This document shows, in pieces, positions 15,001 through 27,100 of a stretch of 64,000 bases of DNA. Source of the DNA: Baylisascaris procyonis (Eukaryota > Nematoda > Chromadorea > Rhabditida > Ascarididae). Position numbers and translations under genes: made by a program. Positions within the stretch are counted from its first letter, which is position 1; each line of letters starts with the position of its first letter. The notes beneath the pieces were generated by a model, which was not told the origin of the DNA, made no database searches, and worked only from the letters and a program-made list of their open reading frames with translations. The stretch lies in the NCBI GenBank assembly GCA_037389465.1, contig JAZARR010000230.1, forward strand, positions 2,356,001 through 2,420,000, in the 5' to 3' direction.

Positions 15001-18000
15001 GTGAAAATAAGCTTCTTTTACAACTGTTAAGCCAAGATCATTGAAGCAACACTAAGCAGTAGTGTCATTTTCCAATATCTTCGACAATTTCAATTCATCT
15101 TTCATATAGCCGAATAATTTTCTCACATGAGTTCATAACTGTCAAATTATAGATAGGTATCGATGATACGATAAGCAATTCATCCCTCTCACCTTTTTCT
15201 GCGCTCATTCTTGTGCTAAGATCTATTTTTATTAGACATTGCGAAAATGAAATGCATTTATTGCATATAGTCTAAAACAATAAAATTTGCCTATTTTCTT
15301 GATTTTTCCTATGTTATACTCAACCGACGCGGCAGATGGAGAAGATGAGAAACACGACTGAGAGTATGAAATACAAGTATCTATGACCTTTGAGATATAC
15401 CTTACGATATAAAACAACTACAGCCAATGTATGGTCGATGAAATGTTGTTCCCATAAGCTTTAATCTTCCTTTCATTCATTCTGCAAGTTCAAACTTCTA
15501 ATAAAGAGATTCGCCAAGGACAAATCCCATCCGTTGTGGTGCTTTCATCGATGCTGGACTGATGAACACATCGATCGTTCCGGCCATTGCTAAGGAAGTG
15601 TAGAAAGATAGGGAAGGAATGAGTTACCTCTCATGTTCCCTTTATCTTTCAATGATCCCAACAATTATTACCTCATACAAGAAAATCTACGACTGCTTCA
15701 CTTGATCCCTTTGAATATGCAAATGAATGTGCAAAATGATCTATAATCCCTTCACTCCGGCCAGGAAAGCTGTCTCTAAGCTACACTCAATTACTCTAAC
15801 TTTATAATACTGAAAGCCGTATCGATTAATTACTTTTTATCCGCCAACTTTCATCCGCCGATTCTAATCACTATCAAAAACGATGTCTTTCCATAGCTAT
15901 AAATTTTCCATCGATATCAATACCTGCATATTATCATAAATCGTTGTAACAGCAATAAATTTAAAGCGCAAATCACTATAAATATGCTAACATCATGGAA
16001 ACTATGAAGTTTAGAAGCGATCTGAATGGCCGATAGCATACGAAGTGTTGTCTGTCGTGAAAGATTTGCCTCGATTTGTTTCCATTCTCTCATTTTCTGT
16101 CCATTCGAACCATTCGATTCATAAACAACCTTGTATAGATCGTCCACATTTGCTAACATAAAACTAAAAAATACAACATTATGTAAATTCATTTAAATAC
16201 TATCTAAACGAATATTTACTCATAGAATATAATTAAAGGTTATCATTTATAGTCATTTTTCATATGTAAATAATCAAATTTAAAAATTTTCTAGGAATAT
16301 ATGTAAATTCAAACGGTCAATATAGTCAATATTAAGATCATTTAAAGGAATATAGTTAAAAAGAAATAGATATATAATAAGATAATCAGAAATTATAATG
16401 AAAGATGATTAAAAAAAACAAAACAAACTCATTATAGATGAGTGCTGCCAAATATTTCACTTCATGCGGAAGACGAAGACGAACACAAACTGTAAATATA
16501 TATTGGACAGTAGTCGATGTCAAGAAAGCATGATCCCATTCCACCTGGAAATCAATCTTCTCTTTTAAATATTAACTTAAAAAAATATTAAACCCCTTTA
16601 AAATGGATGAGAAGTAAACTGTAGAGAAATCGAACGGTTCTATAATAGAGATGAAAATCTATGAAACGATTGTTCATTGTTACCTTCTAGTCGAAAGAAT
16701 AAAAAATAAACAATCAAATGTTTAGTTCATTCTTTGAAACGATTGTCGTCAAGAGAGAGGGGTGTGGGGGGGGGGGGAGGGGAGAGGGACAGGAAATGAA
16801 GGGAGGATTGTGTATGGATATGGTGAGAAATGCTAATCACATCCGCAACATGAAAACTCTCCCCTATATTCATCTTAATAAAAATTATGTAGTAAGCCAA
16901 AATTACGGCATGTGAGGAGCGATACGAAAGGACGACGATCGATATAGACAAAAAAAGACGACTATTATCACTGAAACTTAAAAAAAAAATTAGCAGAGAA
17001 GATTTTAAGCTCAATTTGGGGTAATACGGCAAAGCTCTAAAGAAAACCGGTGATAGGCATTAGCAAGAAACAAAAAACCGAATTGGGAGAGGAATGATCG
17101 TCCATAATCCTCGTTAAAACGGCAGGAGATCGTTGGAATTCATGATCCACTGAACAGACGATTTGACATTCGACATTTTATGGAATTTTCAGAGGATTTA
17201 ATATTTAAATACTACTAAGAGGGATTGAACATAAAAAAACAACTAGTAAATAAAGATGTTCAGCTGAAAAAAAAAAAGAAAAAGAAACAAGAAACCGCAT
17301 CATTGATCCTTTGCATATTTTCCGATGCTAAGATGCATAACCAATCATCGTACATATCCTCTGAGAGTGAATTATGTGAATCATCGAAATTCGGTAAAAT
17401 TATATGCGTTCCTTTGCTAATCTATAATTTCAGTACTTTTTCTTTTTTTTTTTTGATTGTGAAAAATATTAATAAATGGAATTTTAATATATAAAATTAT
17501 TTGCAAATGGAATAGAAGATTTTCTAAGTCAATTTTTTATAAGAAAATTTCATAAATTATTAGTGATCTCTTCATGAAAATTTATTTTCAATTTTTTCAT
17601 CTCTCTTATCAAAAAAAACATAAATATAGTAATTTTACTTCCTTAATTTAAACGTTTTTGATCCTCTCGATCTTGAAAATGTAAACCAACCTGGCAAGTA
17701 TCGTTGCTCTCGTCATCATTTCTTCTAGTCAAAGCATTCATCGCTACCTGAAAATAGTATTTTCTGTTGCCATTTATATTCAACTAGAAGTACTCTATCA
17801 TACGTGAATTGTATGATAATTAGATTATAGGGGGGGGGGTGGGGATGGAAGGGGGGGATGGAAGGGGGGGTGCGGATGGAGGGGAGGGGGGTTGGGATGG
17901 AGGGGGGGGGGGGAATAGCGGAGAATGGTTATGCAATTACAAGTCGAGAAAAACATCGATCAGGATGCGCTGTACTCGAATTCCCTTTTTAGAATCCAGT

Positions 18001-19850
18001 ATCGGTCTATTTAAAAAAACAAAAAAAACCTTTTCTGATGCAACCATAATTTGCATTTATGAATAAAAATTAAACAGATTAAATTTATAATTTAAAAAAA
18101 AAAAAAAATTATGCATAAAATTCTTTTCTGCATAATTAAAATAAACTTATTAATGTATAATCGATTTATCGTTAAGTATATGACATAATCAATTTCTATA
18201 GAAATAAAGCGTACACCAATTTAATTCGATAGTCAACATACAACGAATATTGCAACCAACCGAAACCGAACTGTAGACTAATGAAGAATGTTGAAATGAT
18301 AGTAATCTTTTTTTTTTTTTTGGAAAAGCATCGGCAAGAAAAAAAGCGATTAAAATATTTCTCTATTAGTAAACCCATTCCAATCTATGATAAGGATGGA
18401 AGGGATTGAGGGATTGACTCCGTTCCTTCCCTTTCATTGGCTTCTTGCATATAGCTTTATACACTTATGTAATCGATCGGCTAATTAGACATGCAAAAAA
18501 ATTGCGGATCAAACCACATTTTAAAAAAAAGATAAGCAACGCAAAGTTAGCACCGTCGACATAAAGCAAGAAAAATGTACAATCGAGTTCGACTTGAAAA
18601 CGAAAATTCAGTTTCTATCAACCACAATGTTGATCATTTATTACAACAGCCGAAATATGTACCCTTCCGTTTGAATCATAAAACTACCAACTTGCCTATC
18701 AAGACATTTTTGTTTAGCTGAAAGCAATCTGGGTGATCCTTTCAATGAGCAGTGAACTCGAATTCGCCGACCCTCTGACGGCGTTGAAAATAATTTTGTT
18801 GATGAGGAGATTCCCCACACTGGAAGGGGCGATAGGTGATATCCCCTGAAAGAATCTTTTAGGGAATCCAAGAGGGTATGGATTACTTGATTGTTGGAGA
18901 ACAGGTAAAGCAGACAGATGGAATCGGCGGGAAGCAAATCGGTATTCGTACCATAACGTATAAACAACGCAATATCGTTCTCGGGAATTGCGTAAAGCAT
19001 GGCCTCACCCGAACTATATGCGGCTCCATACCTATGCAACCATATACGTACAAGTCATTCATAAACAGCACCACTCGAAGTCCCTATTGTCATGTGAAGC
19101 TTAGAAGTACAGTGAATTAAGTTGAAGGATACTTGTGCGGTTGACAAACCATTCCGACCGGAAGCTTTCTACAGCAGAATGAGTATACTTTCCGGTTGCT
19201 ACCATCTTAAAATCCCATCTCATCTACTTTCACCTTCAGAATGAGGTCAGCCATTGATGGATGCCTGAGACGATATCTGATATACTAGAGGAGCATTTAC
19301 CGCCGATGAGTTGTGTTCGGAGAAATAATACACACCACATATAAAAATTTACTAAATTAGTGAATTTTTCCGAGCCAAAAAAAAAAACAATAATATCAAG
19401 AACAATGAGCAACACAAAAACAATAAGATCAATTGCTCCACAATAAAGGAGCTCGCTTCATAAACACCGTATATTCAAAATAATATACTCAACTGATTAA
19501 TCCATATAAAAAATCAACATAAATATTGAAATTTGCATATCTCATTATTTAGATTCTTTTCTATAGGAATCCGATAGTGTAATAAAAATATAAACGGAGA
19601 ATTCGATCGGTGAAGCTATGAATTGCATCGCTTAAACTGTAATCGATTACGTATATCAATCGAATTGCTCTCAAAAGTTTAATAATCGTAGAGGTTTACT
19701 TTCATATTAAAAAAAAAAGTGAATTGCATAGATCGTCGAATTTCAATTGTGCCCAATACGACAAAAATTAGTATCACTTACCTTCCCATAGTCCGCATTA
19801 AAAGAAATGTCACTTTCAGGAATATTTTCCGTTCCCTTAGTTGGTCCCTT
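11764..19850 (-). CDS. cosa-1: Meiotic crossover cyclin CNTD1/COSA-1
   Basis: Cyclin-like protein that marks and matures designated crossover sites in meiotic prophase (family knowledge). Exons in phase: 19850-19782, 17747-17691, 16544-16429, 16163-15992, 14542-14377, 14220-14076, 13094-12995, 11928-11764, about 329 residues to the stop; human CNTD1 is of similar length. The alignment to vertebrate CNTD1 runs end to end as I remember that sequence. Anchors are AIQIASKLHSF (human QLASKL), MRSEIRVLTSVDWKIS (SELRVLKSLDFRI), TPLVYAETLLKML (TPLAYVEMLLEVL), RADWMLLGASIVAAA (EDFMLLAVGIIAAS) and a matching final helix. The first exon listed lacks an ATG, so either a short upstream exon is missing or translation starts at 17741, which also follows TTTTCAG. 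All introns fit the frame. There is no sign of decay. C. elegans COSA-1 is strongly diverged, so a vertebrate-like copy is informative. Confidence 0.88.
12005..12098. repeat. Compound TA/GA microsatellite
   Basis: About 36 TA units are followed by about ten GA units, then degenerate GA/CA. It lies in the last intron of the CNTD1 homolog. The long Ile-Tyr open frames here are artefacts of the repeat. Confidence 0.97.
17830..17913 (+). repeat. G-run minisatellite in CNTD1 intron
   Basis: The plus strand carries runs of 5 to 12 Gs separated by ATGGA-type spacers, an irregular repeat of about 15 bases. It lies in the intron between the 19782 and 17747 exons, where the transcript would read the C-rich strand. 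At least six G-runs make it a potential quadruplex former. Confidence 0.9.
18641..19039 (-). other. Orphan 132-residue open frame inside CNTD1 intron
   Basis: An uninterrupted ATG-to-stop frame lies in the same direction as the host gene, in a stretch less AT-rich than the rest of the intron. I recognise no domain. It includes GAAYSSGEAMLYAIPEND and ends with TEGYIFRLL. It could be a retroelement fragment, an alternative exon or chance. It is not needed for the CNTD1 model. Confidence 0.2.
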
Positions 19851-21157
19851 CTATTTAACTAACCAGCATAAATTACCTCGTGTCATCACCAAATAAAATG
19901 GGCGAAACAAATCAATTCTGACATCCACATCAGATTCTAAATGAATAAAGTGAAATTGCACAAATATGAGTGTATTAAAATATCTTCAAAATTACACCAT
20001 TGTAGTGAAGTGTACACAAAATAACTGCAACTGATACAGTACATCATACAGAACATTTGCTGGAAATTTGCGTACAGTAATATGAGACGATTCAAAGATT
20101 AAAAAAAAAAAATAGGAGATTTAAAAAAAACGATGAACGATAAAGCGGAATAAATGAAATTTGAGGCGATGAAATGGCATTTCAAACTTTGCGCTTTTCC
20201 TTTCTTATTTCATGTTTAGAACCATCATTCCCGAATAATCCGCCTTTATCGACTCCATCTTATCCTTCTTTTACCACTCTCGACTCCATTATGACTCCAG
20301 CCCCCTCTCTCCAACCTCCTTCCACTCATCGCTAAACAGAAATACAACAGAAAATACCAGCCATAAGGAAATCCATTTTCCAACCTATGCTAAATTCAAC
20401 TAAGCCATATCTATGAAGACAGCAACTGCTTGCTTCAATATCCCCTTCGGCAACGTTCAATCCTATTGAAATAACCATCAGATGTAACAACTTACAATGA
20501 TTCAACAAGTTGAATAAAAAACAATTCAAAACAATGAGATGCGATTACGAATAGAACAAAAAAGAACGAAAAAATAAAACAGTAAAGAGGCACCAAAATG
20601 TCGATGAATTGAATGAAAACGCAGAAGCATAGAAAAAATGAGAGGCAAATTCATGAAGCGATGAAATATTGACAACAAAAAAAAATTTTTTTTTGCATTC
20701 CATAAAACCATTTAGGGTTCGAAATTATCGGCTAGAAAGTCGATAGTACGAAACGCCTTTTCTTGTACTGAAAAAAAATCTAGTTCAAATTAGGCTGATC
20801 AATCTTAATCACCATATAAAAACAAAAAAAAAAAAAGAATAGAAAAACAAACGCCGAATATAAGGGTGTATTTAAATTTGCACTTTAAATCATATCCATG
20901 TTTCTCGATTATGCGCACAACTCACTATAACAATCCATTTTATGCCTTTATTCGCAAAGCCTTTGAATTACAGTTAATTTTGTTATAAAATTCTCTACTA
21001 TATCTGTTTTTCGGTCGAAACACTTCGCATCCACCCCCTCTAGCGTTGCTTTTAATTCCCCAAAAATCTGTATTTTTTGAGACATTTAACCAAAGGATTA
21101 ATAAACATCGACGAATTAATTTAAGCCATAATAAATAATAAACAAACATAAAATCTA
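19851..21157. other. Gap between CNTD1 homolog and gene 3
   Basis: No exon could be placed with confidence. A short first exon of the CNTD1 homolog may be here. Minus frames at 20332-20529 and 20526-20711 are open but show no family signature. Confidence 0.45.
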
Positions 21158-24100
21158 CTAACCGTCATCATCAGCGCATCCGATACATTTACGTGGATCA
21201 TGAGGCAGATCGTTGACACCTAAACACGATCAATACAAAAAAAGATGAATGCAGATGCAAAGGTGTATTTGCATATGAATAATAGTGCTTGACTTCATCA
21301 CTAAATTCTTTTTCGATAAACTGAGAGAGAAATTAATATGGACTGCGAAGACTCAACAGTTACCTTGAAAACATTTTGCCCGAGGCAATATTAGATAGCA
21401 TTCCGAGATCGGACCATTATACTTCAGCATTTACCTCATCGCTTCAAAATGCCAGCACCTTCACTCCCCCCTCCCCCTCCCTCAAACAATAAGAAATCCC
21501 CCTACTTTGACCATAAATAAAAACTTACCAGTCATTGGCAACGATGAAGTTTGATTCCTGCTGGCTACGTTCTGTGGTGCAGTGGTCGACGATGAACTTG
21601 GATTAGCATTATGCAAGAAATCCTGCTAAAAAGCATGTTATTAAAGATTAATAAAAATATCGTTGATAGTAAATTAAAGAATGCGGATAATCTTTACTAA
21701 GCCAACACTTATCTTCTTTGCCAATCCACTCTCCCATAAGGAAAGCAATAAATTCCACCGAGAAAGACGCAATAAACGAGACAAATGAACACAACAAAAA
21801 GCGCTACTGATATCGACAACCACTAAAGAATTACCGAAGTTGGCATAGGAATCCCATAATTTACAGTTGGAGTCCATCCAGGCAATACCGGAGCAACTCT
21901 TTGAGAAGTCATCAAGGATTGCGACCCCATCATTGAGGCAGCCGACTGTCCAACACCACCCGGTTGCTGATGAAAAGCGACTGGGTTCCGGTCATGAAGC
22001 GACCAACCCGCATATACGCCATCCACATATGCAGTACGCTAAAAACAATTCATTCTATAGCTCATCACTCTACTATGAAAAGTCAAAAACTGACCCATTC
22101 TTGCTAATAAAAAGGAAACAACAATTCAGAAGATTTGCCGTTTTTTATAAGCAGCTTAGCGAATACAGTGTGCTTGTAAGATGGTTTCGCCCTTACCATT
22201 GCATGCGAACCTTATTAAAAACGATAAAAAATGTTAGATATGCTTTTGTTCGAATTGAAACGCCTCTAACTTTCTCAAATTTTATAGAATGAAACGTTGA
22301 CCTTAATTTTTCAAAAATTCACCATTTACAACAGAAAAGCTCTAACACTAAAATTACTAGAATTGACTAGCTATGCAAATTTCTATAATCCTCTTTATAA
22401 GTTACAAGTTCCTTGTAGCATTAACTGCTGCTAATCATAAACTTAAATCTTTATACCTTTCATAGTTGTTAGTATTCTACTATCTCAACTTCCTACGGGA
22501 AAGTTTTGCAAATGCCAATTTTCATCAAACAGATTTCACAATTCAATTATTAACACAAAAATAGAATTCAATAGTAAAAATAGAATAGTAGAATAAATAG
22601 TAATAGTCAATAATAATCCGCAAAAAAAACAGCCATTCTGCATCCAGCCTAATCTACCTAATTCCCCCCCCCCTCTCATAAACAAAGACCACACAAATCT
22701 CTAATCATATCCCACACTAACAACGGAGTAAGCAACCTAGTCGTTATAAAATATTGCTAATCTGCATTATACTTATTTGATTCATCCTACTTCTTAAAAA
22801 AAAACAATTAAAGAATAAAAGTTGAAGCGTTCATTAACCGTAGTAAACGATTGCATATCCTCGTGACGCAATCGATTCATAGATGATGTTTCTGCAGTCG
22901 TGTTAAGTGTACATAACATACTATCCACCATCCTTAAATAATCAATCATAGCATCATATATGAATCTAACCGAAATGTGTTATAACAAATAAAATCAAAT
23001 ACAATAGCACTTTTTACAGATCTCCCCCCCCTCCCCCGTCCTCCCTCAACGAATTTACCACGAAAACGTTCGGAATGCAAACTTCGCAGCCTATTTTTGC
23101 AAATAAATTTACAGCTGCAACATCGAATAACGATCAGTCTATTGCGAATAATGATAACAGTGAGGTGTCGAATAAATCAAATCCTCTTATCGCATTTAAT
23201 CTACAATCTATAATGCTTACTTATCCCTCATGATAAAAATGAAATAACTAAGATTCGTATACAAATACTCACCAAAACTGCGCCAATTTTTTGAGAATAA
23301 TCCACACAATACCTTACCTTTGCAAAAGAAAACAAAACCCATCGAGAAAAAAAAAACAACTCAAAACAAAATAATGAATAATCACGTGGTAAATCCCGAA
23401 TAAAAAGATTTAATATATCTTTAGTATAAATAAACAAACAAAAATAAAATAGATCATTGAGATGATTATAATTAATTTTCAACCATTTTCTTAAAATTAC
23501 CTTTAATATAAAAATAAAAGAATTCTTTCAAAGAAAATTAGATGAAACACTCCATGAAGATGAATTAGCATGCATCTCAGATTTAAAAAAAAAAAACATT
23601 ACATAAACACAGCTCACGCTTACTTGTTCAATTTCTGTTGAAAACTACTTTCGGCGCTGCACAATGCATCCAATGGTTCGTCCCCGTAACCCTCAGCAGA
23701 TCCCCCACCGTCGATCAACGATGAGCCACCCTTCGTATGCTTCTTGCTCATCTTTAGCAACTCTTTTTGCTGATCGTTAATCTGTAGAAGTTGATTTCTA
23801 ATAGCCAATAAATATAAAATATTCCCTCAATTGATCCAAAATGTTCTTCAATAAGAAGCAAGATGATGTACATGTGGTTATTTCATTTCTAGTATGCGAT
23901 GAATTGAAAAAAGACGAATAAAAAAGCAAACAAATAATATTGGCAAGAACATGGTGAAAGATTAAAGCTAAATCCTCATCTAATCCTCTGTCTCATACAA
24001 ACGAATCTCAAACTTTCATTCACAATATTCACAAGAAACTCGGCTAAGTGGATAAAGAAACCAGGCTTGACCGATGAAATAGAAGTCTTATAAAATCCTC

Positions 24101-27100
24101 CGCTTTATTAATAAACATCCTTCGAAACATCGTTTCTCCTTATCCCTGCAAACATCAAAAATGCAAAAGCGATTAATAATATAATCCAATCTCCCTTCCT
24201 TTTAATCACTGCTTAAGTGACAAAGAAATCTATACGTGCATATACTAACCTGACGCAGATTCAGAAAATCACGACGACTAAGAACATTACGACGGTAATC
24301 CGAAGTGGAACAGTCCTGGTTTGGCTCGGATGATTTCTTATTGCCTTCGGCACCAAGAAGTTTCGCTGCAACCTCCAACTGCGCTATTAACGAAGGAAAA
24401 GATGCGGAGCCAGAACCGGAGTCGTTTTTATGCGATTTCTCAACTGTCTCCACTTTTACTGCATTCAGTAGTCCGTTGTCTGTTGTATCAATCTGCAACG
24501 CCAAATTATAGAAGTTCAAATCGATATTTAGTTTTAGTTTCAAACGAATAGTAAATGGATTTACTTGCACTCGAAAGATTAATATTCGGTACAATTCGTA
24601 GAAAATCGTTTAGAGATGTAGGGCTCCAATATTTAGCACGGATGAATATTTGCCTACTCAAAGAACGCGAAAAAGATAGCGCTGTTTCATATCATTAATC
24701 ACGTTGTGCGATATAATCAACAATAGAATAGTTGCAACACCTTACTTAGACAAGGTGAGATTTTACTTAACATATGCATCAGATGAAAAAAATAAACCAA
24801 TAAAACAAAGGTAATAAGTCAACCTCTTCAAGCGCAGCTGATTCTGAAGCATCCGCATTCGGCTCATAAGTAGTGTGAAATCCGTTGGAGACTTCATTAT
24901 TGTTCATATGCTCATTCAAATAACGTTCTGCATCCATGTATATTTCCTCTTCGAGCGTTGTTGGAATACCTTTTTCACTCAATAAAGGTAACACCATTTG
25001 TGATGATCCCAATCCTTCACGTGTCGTATGCATCGTACTGAAACATAAATAATCCACAATAAGTGCACAAACAAGCCATTATTTTTAATTCTAAACATTT
25101 TTTAATTTTTAATTTTTAATTTTAATTCTAAATTTTTAATTCTAAACAAGCCAATTCTAAACGAAGAAATAAAACTGCAAAAAGAATACCCTTTGATTAG
25201 CGATACGACAACAGTACTTGCGAGGTAAGCCCATTTGCCTGACGCATCACCGTGATCAACCAACCATCGCCGCATTGCATCAACTATACGCACGTCGGGT
25301 ATCTCACCTCGTAGACGGGTCAACTCTAGACCAGCACTTATCGCCATAATCGATGCCGCGTTCAACCTTGAATAAATAAAATACTAATCGTAAGCATATA
25401 GAAAACACAATTACACTCATAAAACGAATCATCTTACAGACAGATCAATGAATTATCGGTATTTCAAACTTTCAATTCGAATGCGATATAATCATCCCCA
25501 AAAACTGTTTCAATTCTCAGAAATGCTGACTCGATCATATCAGTGACATAATTTCAAATGAAAAGAATATGGGAGCATAAAAGGAAAAAGGATAATTCCC
25601 CCTCCCCCCCTAGTTATATCCGTAGAATAAACGACAATCCCCCCCCCCCCAGCTATATCCCTAGAATAAAGAGGCTCAAGATGAGGAAGACGTCACTTCA
25701 TCTGATACTCAAACTTACTTTCTTTTGCTATCGACTGCAACTAAGAGTGCACTCCAGAACTTATTCACCCCATAGGGTGGACGAATGAATAGCACCGGTG
25801 CGGGAGCCATTAGCACGTTGTGAGGTGTATTCGTTTGTTTCCAATTCAAAAGCGACCACTGTGCGCACGCTATCAGCAACACCTACAAAACAATTGAATT
25901 AGCATCTTATAACCTAAAATAAAACCTAAGGCGAGCTATCAAGGATCTTTTGTTCAGATGGGAGGGGGGGAGATGGGAAGTTACTAGGGCAACAGTATTT
26001 TTACTTTTAAAGTCTGATTAAGAACAGTGATGTGCAACATTTCAAGCATGTGAAAACAATTCTTACCCCGGACTTTCCCACAAATAAAAAACTGCTAGTG
26101 ATTTTTTATATGACGAAGACGTCGACTTAGGAGTGATCCTCATCTCGAAGATTTGTGAAAAAAAAACGATCTTGGGTCATTCAGTTCACATTCCTACTCC
26201 CTCCCCCCCCCCCCGACCCAGTGAAACTCAAGCACCATCAAGGAAGTTGTCTACGCCCATCTCATGCACTTCTCATATTTGTCAAATAATTCTCAACTGA
26301 AGTGTTTAATCGTCAATCAAAGTATTTAATCATCAGTCATTAAAAGTATTTATGAATGAAAAAAATTACAGGTGATTTCTTCTAATTAGTACCCACAGGT
26401 AACCTTCATAAATGACTTTGTAAGTAACAGATATTGAAACTGATTGTACATCGAAAGTCTAAATATGGAATCCTTTCAAATATTCCTTCTGAATTTCTTT
26501 CAAACAAAGATTATAAAATATAAGTTTATGAACAAACTTTGACATCTTTGCGCGAAAGTGATGCCTCTTCAATCGAATGCAGTTTGTCACAATCCGGTTC
26601 ATCCGGCAATGCACTCAGGAACGAATCCATAAACGACACTGAAAAAAAAACATTCACAATCAACTAGCACGTATCATATATTAGAAACATTTCGGTTCAA
26701 AAAAGAGGGAATAATATCACACAATGAGAGATTTTAAAAAAGGCCATGACCGATACCTTTGGCCTACCAACTGTCACGAACTCCCCTGATTATTTGCAGC
26801 ATTTAAGCTGATTTTTCAGCTTTTGAATATTAAAATCTCGATCCTCACGCTTATGCCATCCCCGCCCAATTTCTTTCTTGGCAAATAACTATACACCTGC
26901 TACCAATGCCCGGATACTACCTGCAAAAAAACTTGAGCACCAATTTTCAAATAATGACGTCACTTTATGACTTAAGAATAATTAGTAAAAGTATTTTTAG
27001 CCATTAAATTCTCGCAACTTGGAGATTTAAAACGAATCCTCTCGGAAACAAAGAATGATGAAAACTACCACCTCATATACAACTTAGAACCCTCAACCAC

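Noticed and set aside
15500..15625. Open stretch reading GAFIDAGLMNTSIVPAIAKEV on the plus strand
   Set aside because: It vaguely recalls a retroelement protease, but the catalytic Asp-Thr/Ser-Gly is absent and stops flank it.
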